A model generated the notes under the pieces. That model searched no databases. It saw nothing but the letters and a program-made list of their open reading frames with translations, and was not told where the DNA came from. The translations under genes and the position numbers were made by a program. Shown piece by piece: positions 1-10,500 of a DNA stretch of 64,000 nucleotides (position 1 is its first letter; each line of letters begins with the position of its first letter). This DNA is from JACPHD01 sp964431805 (GTDB lineage: Bacteria > Patescibacteriota > Patescibacteriia > Patescibacteriales > GWC2-42-12): positions 1 to 64,000 of the forward strand of contig CAYSKV010000002.1 of NCBI GenBank assembly GCA_964431805.1, written 5' to 3'.

Positions 1-137
1 CCATTAACCGTAAAAGATAAATTTAAAATATGAGTTTTTCCTTCTAAAATATGTTCAGAGAATTTTCCCGGGAAATCCATTATTCTGTCATAAGCTAAGG
101 CGCCGCAAACTATAATATTTTTTTTATTATTCTTCAT
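1..137 (-). CDS. PfkB-family carbohydrate/nucleoside kinase, N-terminal fragment
   Basis: Only the first 45 codons lie in the window; the gene runs off the left edge. The translation begins MKNNKKNIIVCGALAYDRIM and continues with a PGKFSEHIL segment. The VCGALAYDRIMDFPG pattern is the first beta strand and substrate-side loop of adenosine-kinase-like PfkB sugar kinases, which phosphorylate a sugar or nucleoside with ATP in the cytoplasm. The ATG at 135-137 overlaps the TGA of the upstream 286-residue gene in an ATGA arrangement, so the two are probably translationally coupled. The substrate cannot be told because the catalytic GAGD region is outside the window. Confidence 0.75.
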   Translation of the reverse strand, partial: MKNNKKNIIVCGALAYDRIMDFPGKFSEHILEGKTHILNLSFTVN

Positions 138-994
138 GATTCAAATTTCTTTATTTCTTCTTCTATGGCCTTACGTTCGAAAGATCCGATAGGATAACTA
201 GCGACCATTTTTTTTAGTTCATCTAGGCTTGTTGTTGCTTCTTTTTTTTCTTTAAAAAATCCTCTAGCCTTTAAATCCTCTACTACCTTTATTACTTCGG
301 GGTCTATATCCTCTAATTGCCCTTCACTCCAAATTTGTAATTTGCCATTGAATTCCATGGGCACTTTTTCTTCAAAGCCCTTTGGGCTATTGGATGATAA
401 TTTTAATCTTTCATAAAATTTTAAAATTGACTTAACTCTATTTTTTTCTTCTGATTTAAGCCTTCTAATATTTATGGCATTAGTAAAATATTGTTCGAAT
501 TTTAAAGAATCGGCCGGTTCCACGCCAACTTCAGAGCGATAATCTTTAAGCCAATTAGTTAAAGTTCCTGGTATTTCTTTTTTATCAGAAATTATATTTG
601 TTTCTGTGATTACCGCCTGACTTTTTATTAAAATATTTTTTATATCATTTTTTATTCTATCCCTCTCTTTATAGTCAGCAAAAACAACTAAATATTTTTT
701 AAAATTATCCCATAAATTATAATCTGCTAATTCTAACATTACTGAAAAATGATTTTCTAATAATTCTAAAATTTCTTTTTCCGACAAAGAGGCTAAACAG
801 GTAAAACCGTACTTAGCTTTAAGGTGTTGATATTTTTTATAAAGCCCTGGGTTTTGTTTTTCTTTTTCTTTAGTTAATAGCTTATCTAGACTATTATAAA
901 ATTCTGCGGCCAATTTTAAATCGCTAAATTCATAAATTTCTTGAAATTTTTCTTCTAATTTTTTCGATTCTTCTATGTTATATTCTAATTTCAT
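134..994 (-). CDS. conserved hypothetical soluble protein (286 aa)
   Basis: I do not recognise a family. The product is strongly charged (Lys/Glu rich), predicted mostly helical, and has no signal peptide or membrane segment, so it should be cytoplasmic. The C-terminal 40 residues (SLDELKKMVASYPIGSFERK region) form a short amphipathic helical pair. It sits 15 bp after the VirB6-like membrane protein and overlaps the PfkB-like kinase by four bases, so all three are probably in one transcript. A role as a cytoplasmic partner of the membrane protein is only a guess from position. Confidence 0.6.
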   Translation of the reverse strand: MKLEYNIEESKKLEEKFQEIYEFSDLKLAAEFYNSLDKLLTKEKEKQNPGLYKKYQHLKAKYGFTCLASLSEKEILELLENHFSVMLELADYNLWDNFKKYLVVFADYKERDRIKNDIKNILIKSQAVITETNIISDKKEIPGTLTNWLKDYRSEVGVEPADSLKFEQYFTNAINIRRLKSEEKNRVKSILKFYERLKLSSNSPKGFEEKVPMEFNGKLQIWSEGQLEDIDPEVIKVVEDLKARGFFKEKKEATTSLDELKKMVASYPIGSFERKAIEEEIKKFES

Positions 995-1009
995 ATTGCT
1001 TATTTATTT

Positions 1010-3607
1010 TTAAAATCCGCCTTGTTTTTTTATACTGTCAACAGCTTGACCGGCCGTGGGCACATGACTCTTAGCCATACCTTTAACGTCTTTACCTTGT
1101 AAAGCGGCAATAAATTCTGGCGCGACATTAGCTTTTATCATTAATTCAATATTTTCTTTAGTGGAAAGCCTAGCCGCTGCGTTAGGATTTAAACGATTTA
1201 TTTGTTCAGCAAGTTTAGGCCCTATGGTTTTTATAAGCGCTAATCCGTAATCATTCAACACAAATTTTCCATCAGGAGTTTCACCACCATAACCTAAACG
1301 ATTTAACTGTCTAGCGATACCTTGCGGATCCATTTTAGCTACTTCTGATACTGCAGCTAAAGCTTGATATTCCGCGCTTGAAGCTTCGTAGCGACCATTT
1401 TCCATTTTAAATGCCCTAGCAGTGCCCCAATGGTTAACCCCTTCCTCGGTGTAAGATAATTTCATACCCAAAGCCATGGCTTCCTGCTTACTGTAGCCCA
1501 TATAATTTGGACTGCCTTTAGTGGAAATTTCACTAATAAGATCTTGCAGACCCTTAGCATTACTCTCGTGTCCTGTAGCATTAAGCAACCCATCATTTCC
1601 ATTACCATCTTTAGATAACTTTAAAGCAACAGCATTAAAACGACTTCTATCTTTATTTTTAACAGCGTCTTTCAATATTGAAGTTAATTCATCTCTATCC
1701 TTTATATGATCAATTTTTTTCATTTCTTCAGATTCTAAAGCGCCTTGGGCTGCCATAGCATCAAAATCCATAATTGGTTTGTATTTTAATATCTCTTGAT
1801 CCTTCTCATTGATATTTTTTTGGTGACCAGCTATCTCTGCATCTTTTTGCGCCACAAATTGTTTGGCATTATAAATTTCATCACCGGTTAATCCTGGTTT
1901 GCTAAGAATTTTTTCATTTTCAGCCATATTATTAACAGTTGATTTTTTCTTTTCTTGTAAATTACTTAGTTCATCTTCTGCTATTTTTTGAGAAACTTCA
2001 TCTTTACTAGTTTTGGCTAAAGAAATTTCTCTATTAGCTTTTTCAATTGCTTTATTTAAATCATCTAATTCTTTTACTAACTTCGATTGTTCATCTGCTA
2101 AGTCATGCCTTTGTTGAGGGGTTATAGCGTTAGATGTTTCTAAGGCTTTTTGATATTCATCACTATTTTTTATTTTATTTATAGCATCTAAACTTTGCGT
2201 TTTATCTTTATTTATTGTATCTATTTCTTCTTTCCCCGCGATACCTCCCTTAATTCTTCTGGCCCAACCAGCTCTCGTAGTTAATTGTTCCCAAGCCGAA
2301 CCCGGCGTGCCGGTCATAGCCAAAGCGCCATGTATCCTACCTCCGTCTCTCATAGCTTCAGAAGCTTTTACCATGCCCCTGTTATATCTTTTTCTTTTAA
2401 TTTCCTCTCTTTTTTCTTGAATGCCAGACCAAACTCTGCCAACATTTAAATCTACGCCGGTTTTTTCATGCAATTTATCAATAGTATAACTTCCTAATGT
2501 TTTCGCGCCGAGTACAGGTAATAAACCAGTCTTCCCCGCCTTTTTCGCCCAATCCATACCCTTACCCGCAATACTCGCGGCTATTCCACCCATTTGCTGA
2601 GTTACCATTAAACCACCAGCCAAAAATCCGATAGCTAAAATAAATTTAGTAAAATCAGCATCGCAGAAAAAAGCGCTAGCACCTGCACACAATGAATTGT
2701 CTTTGCCGCCCATTAAAGTTTCGCCCGAAGTATGCGCAGTAGTTAGAGCTAACCAAATAAAAAATGCTAAAACTGGACCTACTATAACCTGTTTAGAAAA
2801 TTCACTCCACCATTGAGAAGAATATTTTTGCCCAGCCGGAAATGCAGCCGCTAAAAAAGCAATTGGCGATAAAACAACGTAAATCCAAAGCATTATTATG
2901 CGCATAACTAAAACTGCCACCATTACTATAAGTACAATTAAAGTAATCATCGCCGCTATTACTCCCGCTATACTACCGACGGCCGCATCCCAATTACTAA
3001 AAACTTTATCTTTACTTACTGTAATATCAATTTTACCAAGAAAGTTTGTATTAAACATTTGTATAAAATAACCTTGTCCCTCAGAAAAACCATTAACAAA
3101 AGTTAACATTATAACTTGGGCAAAATCTACAATTAAACCGCAAATAGTTCTTGAAAAATTTATCAAAACCGCCATTATTAATAATTTAGGTAGAGTTTTT
3201 TTGTAATTATAGCTTTCTATTCTTAAAATAGTGGCGAAGGCGATTACCAATAGAATCAAAATAAAAAACATATTACATAAATCTCTAACTATTACCCAAC
3301 CATTCGTTACAGCGCTAACTCCTATAATATTATTAAATTTAGCTACACTTATTAAAATTTGTACCATTACAGTTATTAAAAGGCCTAAAACAGTAGTAAT
3401 TAAAAGGGCTATAAAACCAACCACAGCGGCTACGGCCGCGCCAATGCCTTGCGAGAACAAAGAACCAAATGTTTTAGCGGATTCAGCGGCGGTAGCCGCT
3501 AAAACTGAATTAGCTAAAAATAAAAACAAACCTAATACAATCAATACTGAAAATAGGCTAATAATTATTTTTTTCTTCTTAAAATTTTTATTAATAATAT
3601 TTTTCAT
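1010..3607 (-). CDS. VirB6/TrbL-like polytopic membrane protein with coiled-coil tail (865 aa)
   Basis: The first ~350 residues hold about seven hydrophobic segments: a signal-like segment at ~16-37, then ~50-90, ~108-127, ~137-170, ~210-262, ~275-293 and ~322-345. Between them are motifs such as NGWVIVRDLCNMFFI and LSPIAFLAAAFP. The layout resembles VirB6/TrbL channel proteins of type IV secretion systems, which form the inner-membrane pore. The remaining ~500 residues are charged and coiled-coil forming (about 465-640, Lys/Glu/Asn rich), much longer than usual for VirB6. It is 10 bp downstream of a small one-segment membrane protein and in the same transcription direction as a giant secreted Cys-rich protein. 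No VirB4 ATPase is visible here, so assignment to a secretion machine is inference. Confidence 0.6.
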   Translation of the reverse strand: MKNIINKNFKKKKIIISLFSVLIVLGLFLFLANSVLAATAAESAKTFGSLFSQGIGAAVAAVVGFIALLITTVLGLLITVMVQILISVAKFNNIIGVSAVTNGWVIVRDLCNMFFILILLVIAFATILRIESYNYKKTLPKLLIMAVLINFSRTICGLIVDFAQVIMLTFVNGFSEGQGYFIQMFNTNFLGKIDITVSKDKVFSNWDAAVGSIAGVIAAMITLIVLIVMVAVLVMRIIMLWIYVVLSPIAFLAAAFPAGQKYSSQWWSEFSKQVIVGPVLAFFIWLALTTAHTSGETLMGGKDNSLCAGASAFFCDADFTKFILAIGFLAGGLMVTQQMGGIAASIAGKGMDWAKKAGKTGLLPVLGAKTLGSYTIDKLHEKTGVDLNVGRVWSGIQEKREEIKRKRYNRGMVKASEAMRDGGRIHGALAMTGTPGSAWEQLTTRAGWARRIKGGIAGKEEIDTINKDKTQSLDAINKIKNSDEYQKALETSNAITPQQRHDLADEQSKLVKELDDLNKAIEKANREISLAKTSKDEVSQKIAEDELSNLQEKKKSTVNNMAENEKILSKPGLTGDEIYNAKQFVAQKDAEIAGHQKNINEKDQEILKYKPIMDFDAMAAQGALESEEMKKIDHIKDRDELTSILKDAVKNKDRSRFNAVALKLSKDGNGNDGLLNATGHESNAKGLQDLISEISTKGSPNYMGYSKQEAMALGMKLSYTEEGVNHWGTARAFKMENGRYEASSAEYQALAAVSEVAKMDPQGIARQLNRLGYGGETPDGKFVLNDYGLALIKTIGPKLAEQINRLNPNAAARLSTKENIELMIKANVAPEFIAALQGKDVKGMAKSHVPTAGQAVDSIKKQGGF

Positions 3608-3617
3608 TTTATTTTTA

Positions 3618-4118
3618 TTACGACAATAACCCTTTAAATAAATTTACCAACGCCGAGATGCCGCTCCAACCTAAATCCATAATTGCTTTAACTGCGGCTA
3701 ATGGATTAGTCGCAAATGTTACAATTAAAGCTATTAAAGCTAAAACTCCTAAAACCATAAAACAAGCATTCAAATTAGAAAAAAGCATTATTATAATATC
3801 AACTAAATTAAACTTACTTTTTTGTCCTGAAATAAACTGCTTAAAAGCAACATAAGGACCATAGCCAGGAATAAAATTTAATAATTTAGTTTTTAACATA
3901 CCGACCACCGGCGCCGCAACCTTTTCCTCTATTTTCTTTTTAGCCTGTTCTTTAATATTTAATACCTGCCGCGCTTGCATAGCTCTTTCTCTAAGCGACT
4001 CTGATCCGCTCGTATCTTCCGTCTCATTACTAACCCCGCTTCTCTGACTTTTTAACTCCTGCGCTGCCTCTCGCTCTTCTTCCTGATTTCTTAGTAGTCT
4101 AGCGTCTAAATTTTCCAT
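3618..4118 (-). CDS. small membrane protein of the VirB6-like locus (166 aa)
   Basis: The N-terminal ~70 residues are charged and helical (Glu/Arg/Gln rich, LRERAMQARQVLN region). They are followed by a short hydrophobic region with a FIPGYGPYVAF motif and then two hydrophobic stretches near ~110-137 and ~143-165. I do not recognise a named family. The gene ends 10 bp before the VirB6-like gene, so the two are almost certainly co-translated, and a structural or adaptor role beside that protein is plausible. The 5' side abuts the AT-rich inverted repeat of the neighbouring four-helix-bundle cassette, so its original upstream region may have been displaced. Confidence 0.55.
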   Translation of the reverse strand: MENLDARLLRNQEEEREAAQELKSQRSGVSNETEDTSGSESLRERAMQARQVLNIKEQAKKKIEEKVAAPVVGMLKTKLLNFIPGYGPYVAFKQFISGQKSKFNLVDIIIMLFSNLNACFMVLGVLALIALIVTFATNPLAAVKAIMDLGWSGISALVNLFKGLLS

Positions 4119-4155
4119 AAAATATGAATTATAAATAACGAATTATGAATTATGG
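4119..4155. repeat. AT-rich repeat, left arm of four-helix cassette 1
   Basis: Tandem GAATTAT-like units. Bases 4140-4155 read GAATTATGAATTATGG and match the reverse complement of 4513-4528 with one mismatch. The arm covers the stop codon of the four-helix-bundle gene. Confidence 0.6.
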
Positions 4156-4523
4156 TTTTTAGAACCCTTAATTAACCCATTGGTCAATTTATGTGCGATA
4201 ATTGTTTGCTCGGCTATTTTTTGAAACTCGTTATTATTAATATATTTTACATCCTTAGCAATTAAAAGTTGATTCTGTATTTCCGTAATAGACCCTAATG
4301 ACATGGAATAAAATTGCGTTTTTTCTTTATACGACCGCCGGCTAAATCCTTCCGCGATATTAGAAGTTATAGAAACAACCGCTCTTCTTAATTGGTTAGT
4401 TAAACCAAATATTTCATCTCTGGGAAATTTTTTAACGATCTCATAAATCATTAGTACTAACTTATGCCCCTCTTTCCAAGCGTTCAAATCTGTAAAAGAT
4501 CTTATTTTATTACCATTATTCAT
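4143..4523 (-). CDS. four-helix-bundle protein, S23/IVS family (126 aa)
   Basis: The sequence pattern (LNAWKEGHKLVLMIYEIVKKFP, LTNQLRRAVVSITSNIAEGF, then an IxEIQNQL helix) is the classic four-helix-bundle family first known as the protein encoded in 23S rRNA intervening sequences. Length is typical (110-130 aa). The biochemical role is unsettled; related Avd proteins bind nucleic acid in diversity-generating retroelements. It is inserted between the giant Cys-rich gene and the small membrane protein gene. Its start and stop codons both lie within inverted repeats (4140-4155 and 4513-4528), which suggests that the gene and its repeats moved together. A second, divergent copy lies at 15947-16291. 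Confidence 0.9.
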   Translation of the reverse strand: MNNGNKIRSFTDLNAWKEGHKLVLMIYEIVKKFPRDEIFGLTNQLRRAVVSITSNIAEGFSRRSYKEKTQFYSMSLGSITEIQNQLLIAKDVKYINNNEFQKIAEQTIIAHKLTNGLIKGSKNHNS

Positions 4524-4547
4524 AATTCTTTATTCTTTATTCATTTA
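4513..4547. repeat. AT-rich repeat, right arm of four-helix cassette 1
   Basis: Bases 4513-4528 are the inverted partner of 4140-4155 and include the ATG of the four-helix gene (4521-4523). Outward, TTCTTTATT-like units continue to the stop codon of the giant Cys-rich gene. Confidence 0.6.
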
Positions 4548-7500
4548 CTATTTTTCACTTACCGTTACCGAAACTCCTGAAGTCCAAGAACTAAACCATC
4601 CCCAATTATCTCTAATTATAACTCTTGGTGTAACGTTGCAAGAATTTGTGCCACATGAAATAGGTTGCCCTTGAGCAGCTTTGGCTTTTAAATCCCAATA
4701 GCTATACAAATGATACATAGAGTGCGGCTCTGTCGGGTTCGGACGATGCGCCATCTCTACTCCGGTTACCGTTGTAGTTTCTCCGTCGCCCCAATCTATT
4801 TGGTACATAACTAAAGGCAATTGATTAGAATCAACTTTTGAATTAAAAGTAAAGTTAACAAAACCATTTTTAACTATATTAACGCTAGAAGAATTATTTA
4901 CTTTTAAATTAAAAACTCTTGGCGCAATACCGCAATAAAGATTATTAGGACGCGTAGTCCCCGGGCAAACTTGCGCTGGACCTTCTGCTGTCGCGTACTG
5001 TCGCGGCGGAACCCATTTCCAAGCAACATTACCAGGAGTATAACCGGCAGTATTAGCATAATTCGGATCAACTATATAACTTGAAGGCGGACAAAAACCG
5101 GAACAAACTGCAGAGCCTCCACTAAGACATTTTGTCCCTCTCTTTGAAGCATTTAAGCCATCGGCGCAAACGCTTGGTACGCATTGATAACAATTTTGGT
5201 TTGCTTCGCAAATAGTATCATCCGTGCATGTTGTACCGGCATTGCATCCGCCAGCACATTGTTTATATTTAACGCAGGTAGCGGTAGTAGCGGTAGTAGA
5301 ACAAGTATTACATTGAACTGGACTAGTACAAGTTGTGCCCGCGGCAACATTACCTCCAACACATTTACCAGAAGAACAGGTTCCATAAGTATACCCCGGA
5401 CAACCAAGACAATCTGAATTAGGAGAATTAGGAGAACAAGCAGAACCTGCTTTAGCTCCATTTACACAATGATAAAAAGTATTGCAAGTACCATTATTTA
5501 AATCAGCGCAAGGAGCATCTTCTGAGGCATCGCAGACTGTATTAGTAACGCCCGAATCTGTCATATTAGAAGAGTTCACGCATCTATATTGAGAACAAGC
5601 AAATTGACATTGATTGGTTCCAAGACAAGCATATCCTTCACTTTGCCCACCGGGGCTAAGTTGCCCATTCTTGTTACTACAAACTTGTGGTCGCCAAATC
5701 CAACCGCCATAACTTTTAGCAAATAAATAATTCAGTTTTCCATTAATAGGATCTCCTGTAAAATTGCCTTGTACACAATCTCCGTCATTTGGACCGCAAT
5801 CGGCTTTATTTTTTTCATAAGGAATAATACCGCCAGAGGCAACTATGCGCAAACATAATTTACTAGAGCCTGAACAAAAACCATAATAAGACCCGGCCAC
5901 AGGGAAACTCGCAAGATTGTAAGGGCTAGAAGCTCTTACTTGTCCGCTACTTTTACCTTGAACTATTAATGGTTGTTTCCCGTCTACTGAACTTCCATCC
6001 CAATCTAAAACATTAGAAGAAGGGGCCACAATTGAACCAAACGGAGGATCATCGTTAGCATACCTATAATTTAAACCACTAACATACCAATCTGATCCTT
6101 TATAAACCCTGGACGACCAATACTTATTATCGCCCGTAGAAGTTACGGTTTGCGCGACTTTAGTGCAATAAGCGAAAGTGTCATCATAAACTTTACCAGT
6201 AGAAGGATCGTAATATTTTATACCTTTTGTAGATTCATTTGTTGCTGGCCAATCATGCGTTCCTCCTAGACAACTTTTTTGTCCGTCAGTCAAAGGATTA
6301 TTATCAAAACCATTATATAAATACCAACCGCTTGTGTATTTCGGCATTCCTGATTTTACTTTATGTTTAAACACGCTAGCATCTAATTTACAATCATCAA
6401 TACATGTATCTGAATCGCTAGGAGCACATTGAGAATAACCACAACCAGGATTACCGGTAGAAAGTTTCACTCTTTGATAACCCGTAGAGCAAGAGCCATT
6501 ATTAGTATTATCACCCTCGCCTGTACTATCAAATATTCCTGAAGTCCATCTATATTCCAACGGAACCAACGCTTTTGCTTCAAGACAATAATATGCCGGA
6601 ATTTTACCTTGATAACCAGCGCCCTCTTCTATACCATCTCCCTTAACTTTATCAACCGGATACCATAATAAACAAGTATTAGGATCACCTGGCGGACGAT
6701 CATATTCTAAGCAATAGCCATACCAACCTTTTTGCCTAACCCCGGAATCTTCATAATAATCGCAAGACAAAGAATCTGACTTTGGATAAAGCCGGCAAGA
6801 TTGAATAGTATGAAAATTTTCTTTTGATTTTAATGCCGGTCGAATTTTTATATCATCAAAATAAAAATTACCTTCTGGTTTGCTACCGCTAGCATAAAGC
6901 TTTAGATTAATACTATAATTACTGCCTGTTCTAAAGGTAGCGACTTTAAATTGCCAATCTTTTCCCACTGCTTGTTGTATTTTTCCTCCGCTTGCAGCGC
7001 CGACAACATCTATAGTGGTTGTACCGTTTTTTAAATTTTTTGTATTAACATAAGCGGTAACAATATAATCGGTGTTAGGCATAACGTCTAAGTCTTCGCT
7101 AGTAGCATCATAAGTAGAACCTAATTTTAAGAAAGATTGACCTTCTTTAGCGCGGCCGATACCTTCCACTTGAGCCGAAACCGGATTATTAACTACTGAA
7201 AAAATACTACTGTCCCAAGTCCTGTCTACCGGCTGACCGGCCCAGTTCCAACCTATAGGATAAAGACTAGAAGTATAATATTCAAAACCGCCGTTAGCCA
7301 AATTAACTAAATCGCCAACTTGTGTCATAGCGCCTAAAGGATAATAATCATTAATTAAGGTTAAATTAGTACCGTTCACTCCAACCTTAGAATAACCGGA
7401 TAAATTGCTAATTTTATCTGCGCTTAAATTTTCTACAATCTGGTTTTGTTGTTTTGATTGTATAAAATTAGAACAATCGCCATTTTCATTAACCGCGTCG

Positions 7501-10500
7501 CAAAGACCAATACCGAAACAAACATTGCTGCCGTCTGTGTCTTTTACATAACTTTTACAAGCCAACCATTTATCGCAAGTTCTGTCTGGCGTAACTTTAA
7601 CTATAATATTTGAATCTAAATTACCGCTGGTTGAAGGAGTCGTTCCTGAACCAGTCGCATTAGCATTAAACACTAATTTATTTATATTTCTTCCTTCCTG
7701 GCTTCTTTTATTAAATAAAACGCAGCCTTTATCAACATTAACTATGCCATTACAGGTAGCGGTATCAATATTCTGATTTAATTGATAATTAATTATTGCT
7801 CGCTTTAATTCAACCGGAGTAATAGCTGTATATCTTGCGCTACAACTAACAGCTGTACTTCCTTTATAATAGAAAATAGCTGGCCCATAAATTTGCCCCC
7901 CTGCGCTAGATAGATTATTGTTTGCATCTATTTTATAAAGCGCGCCACCAGCAGCTAGAGAACATTGTTCTAATACTAATGGGCCACCTATACGGTAAAC
8001 TGTATTTGGTTCTAAAACTACATTTTGAGAATTGCCATTCCAACCATCTGTCGGGCCATTAGCTAATGTTTGAAAATTACCATTAAAAATTATGTTGGTG
8101 CTGAATTTTGAAATCGGATCAATATATTCAGTACAACCGGAATTATCAGCTGAGCAAATACCAACCCAATTACCATAATCGTCTGGTATAGGCTGATTTA
8201 CTAAACCTCCTTTACCGCCTAAACCTAAAGTTTTAGTATCGCTAAACGCGCAAGGATTATCCGCGGTTTCTAATTGGCAAGTAACTCCAGATGTACAATC
8301 TTTATCGCTCAAACAAACTTCACCAGTATTGCCGCCACATCGTTTTACTTTTTTCTTATACCAATTATAAGTTTGACCTGATTCAGTGGCTTTACGCCAT
8401 TCACAAACTTGATCACCGGGGTCTTTAAAATATTTTTCTCCTTCATTATAAGTAAAAGCCTCGCAGCCGACCGCATCAATACCGCATAAAATTGTATTAT
8501 ATTTGTCTGGATTATCTTTTATATATGTATCGCCATAAAGAATAGTATCCTCATATTCATAAGCTTGGCCTAAAAGCGAACAACCTTTGTCTTGGCTACT
8601 GCATAATTTGTCTTTATCATAAACTACATAAGTAAAACTATCGGCTAACACGGTTTTCGTCGTACCAGAATTAACAAAAGTTTCCGTACTAGTAGCAGTT
8701 GAATTTTTTGTGTCAATCATTAATTCGCAACCAACAGCCGATTCAGAACAAAGTTCGGTAAAACTTTTTAAATAATGAGTTTTATTATTTCTGTCCGCAT
8801 ATTTACCGCAGCCTAACATGTATAAAGCGTATGGCGCGCCTGATTGATCGGAGTCGCAGGAAGCCGGCGTTCGCCAAGAATCTTTAATTAAATAATAACG
8901 ATCAACGATTTCGGTTAAAGTTATATTATCTATATAAAAATTTTGCCCGGCGGCTAAAAGCAATATTTCATCAGCCGTTATTGCGTGATCTAAATCAGCT
9001 AAATTAGTCTGGAAAATTTGCCAATCAATCGTTAAAGAAACCGGGGCGAAATTAGCTTTAGCGCCGCTTGAATTAGTTAAACTTAAATTTAAAAAAGTCG
9101 GAGTGCTAGCCTTAGCGACAAAACTTAAAACATAAGATTTTCCCGTAATTACCGAGTTACCGGCTAAACGGCTAGCGCTAAATTGGCCGCCGCTTATATA
9201 TAATGAATTGCCTTTATTATTAGAATCTAAATTAATCGCTTCGTTAGATGGCGCGACGGTTGTGCCATTAACGCCTGTCCAATTAGCCGTAGTACCTCCG
9301 GAAAAATCATCAGTAAAAATATTTCTTATATCATTACCCATATTGCCCGTATATTCTCGGCAACCATTTTGCCCGGCTGAACATTTTGCGCCTTGACCGG
9401 GTATAGCCATATAAACACAGGATTTTTCCGTACTATCCCAAACTCCGCCTTTACATGCTAAAGCCGTGTCATCAACTGCGAGAGTTTTTCGGTAAGGATG
9501 GCAATCGTCCGAGCAAGAAACAGTATTTCTGTATAAATGATAAGAGAGGCCGCCCTGTCGATTATAGAATTGGCGGCAATCAACATTATAAGCTGGATTA
9601 GACGGCGATAAATTATAAATTGCTTCATTACATAATGAAGCATCATCTTCAGTAACAAACGGTTCAGCGCCGCTAGCTTTTAAACTTTCAACTTTTAATT
9701 GATAACCTGATTCGTCCGATCCTTCCCAACTATAAAATTCTCCGCAGCTTGATTCGTTGCCGGTTTTTTTCAAACATTGTCTTAAATAAGTATAATATTC
9801 AATGCCTTCACCGCCCCGAGAAACTTCATCTAAATTAGTAAACTGACTACAGCCAACCGCTTCAGCCGAACATTTTTTAGCGGTTTTAGGAATAAAATAA
9901 GCGTCTCGGCTTAAATCAAAAGCTGTTTCTTTTTGTACATAAGTATCATAACTAACGCACTCAGCCGGACAATAATCTTCCGGGCTCACCTTGGCCGGAA
10001 CTTCGCTATCATCTGCCGCGCTAGTATATAATTCGCAACCTGCTTCTTCGGCTTTACAATTGCGGACGAATTTAGAGCAAGCCGCCGGCGCATCATTTTT
10101 TAATGTACCATCTAAAATACCGCCTGACCCATAACTATAACAAGCACCTTTTAAATAATCAGGTAATAATTTCTCATAAATTAAACCGGTTGAAGCAAAT
10201 CTATTATATGCGGCATTAACGCCGGCGTTTCTAATATCAGCATAAGTTTCACCTTTATCAGGGGTTAATCTAATAAAAGCATGACAACCCTGGTCTTCGG
10301 CCTGGCAAGTTTCCGCATTTTTATTAAAATAAATCTGGTTAGTTTGATCCCAATTAACAGATTTACTGGAAGAATCATAACTTCCGCTAGTAGCATATTT
10401 TTTGCAGCCAGCATTAGAGATATTACAAAGACTATAATCTAAAGTGTTTTGTAAATATGAAAAGCTATTCTCGCCTAATTTAAAAGTTTGGCAAGTATTT

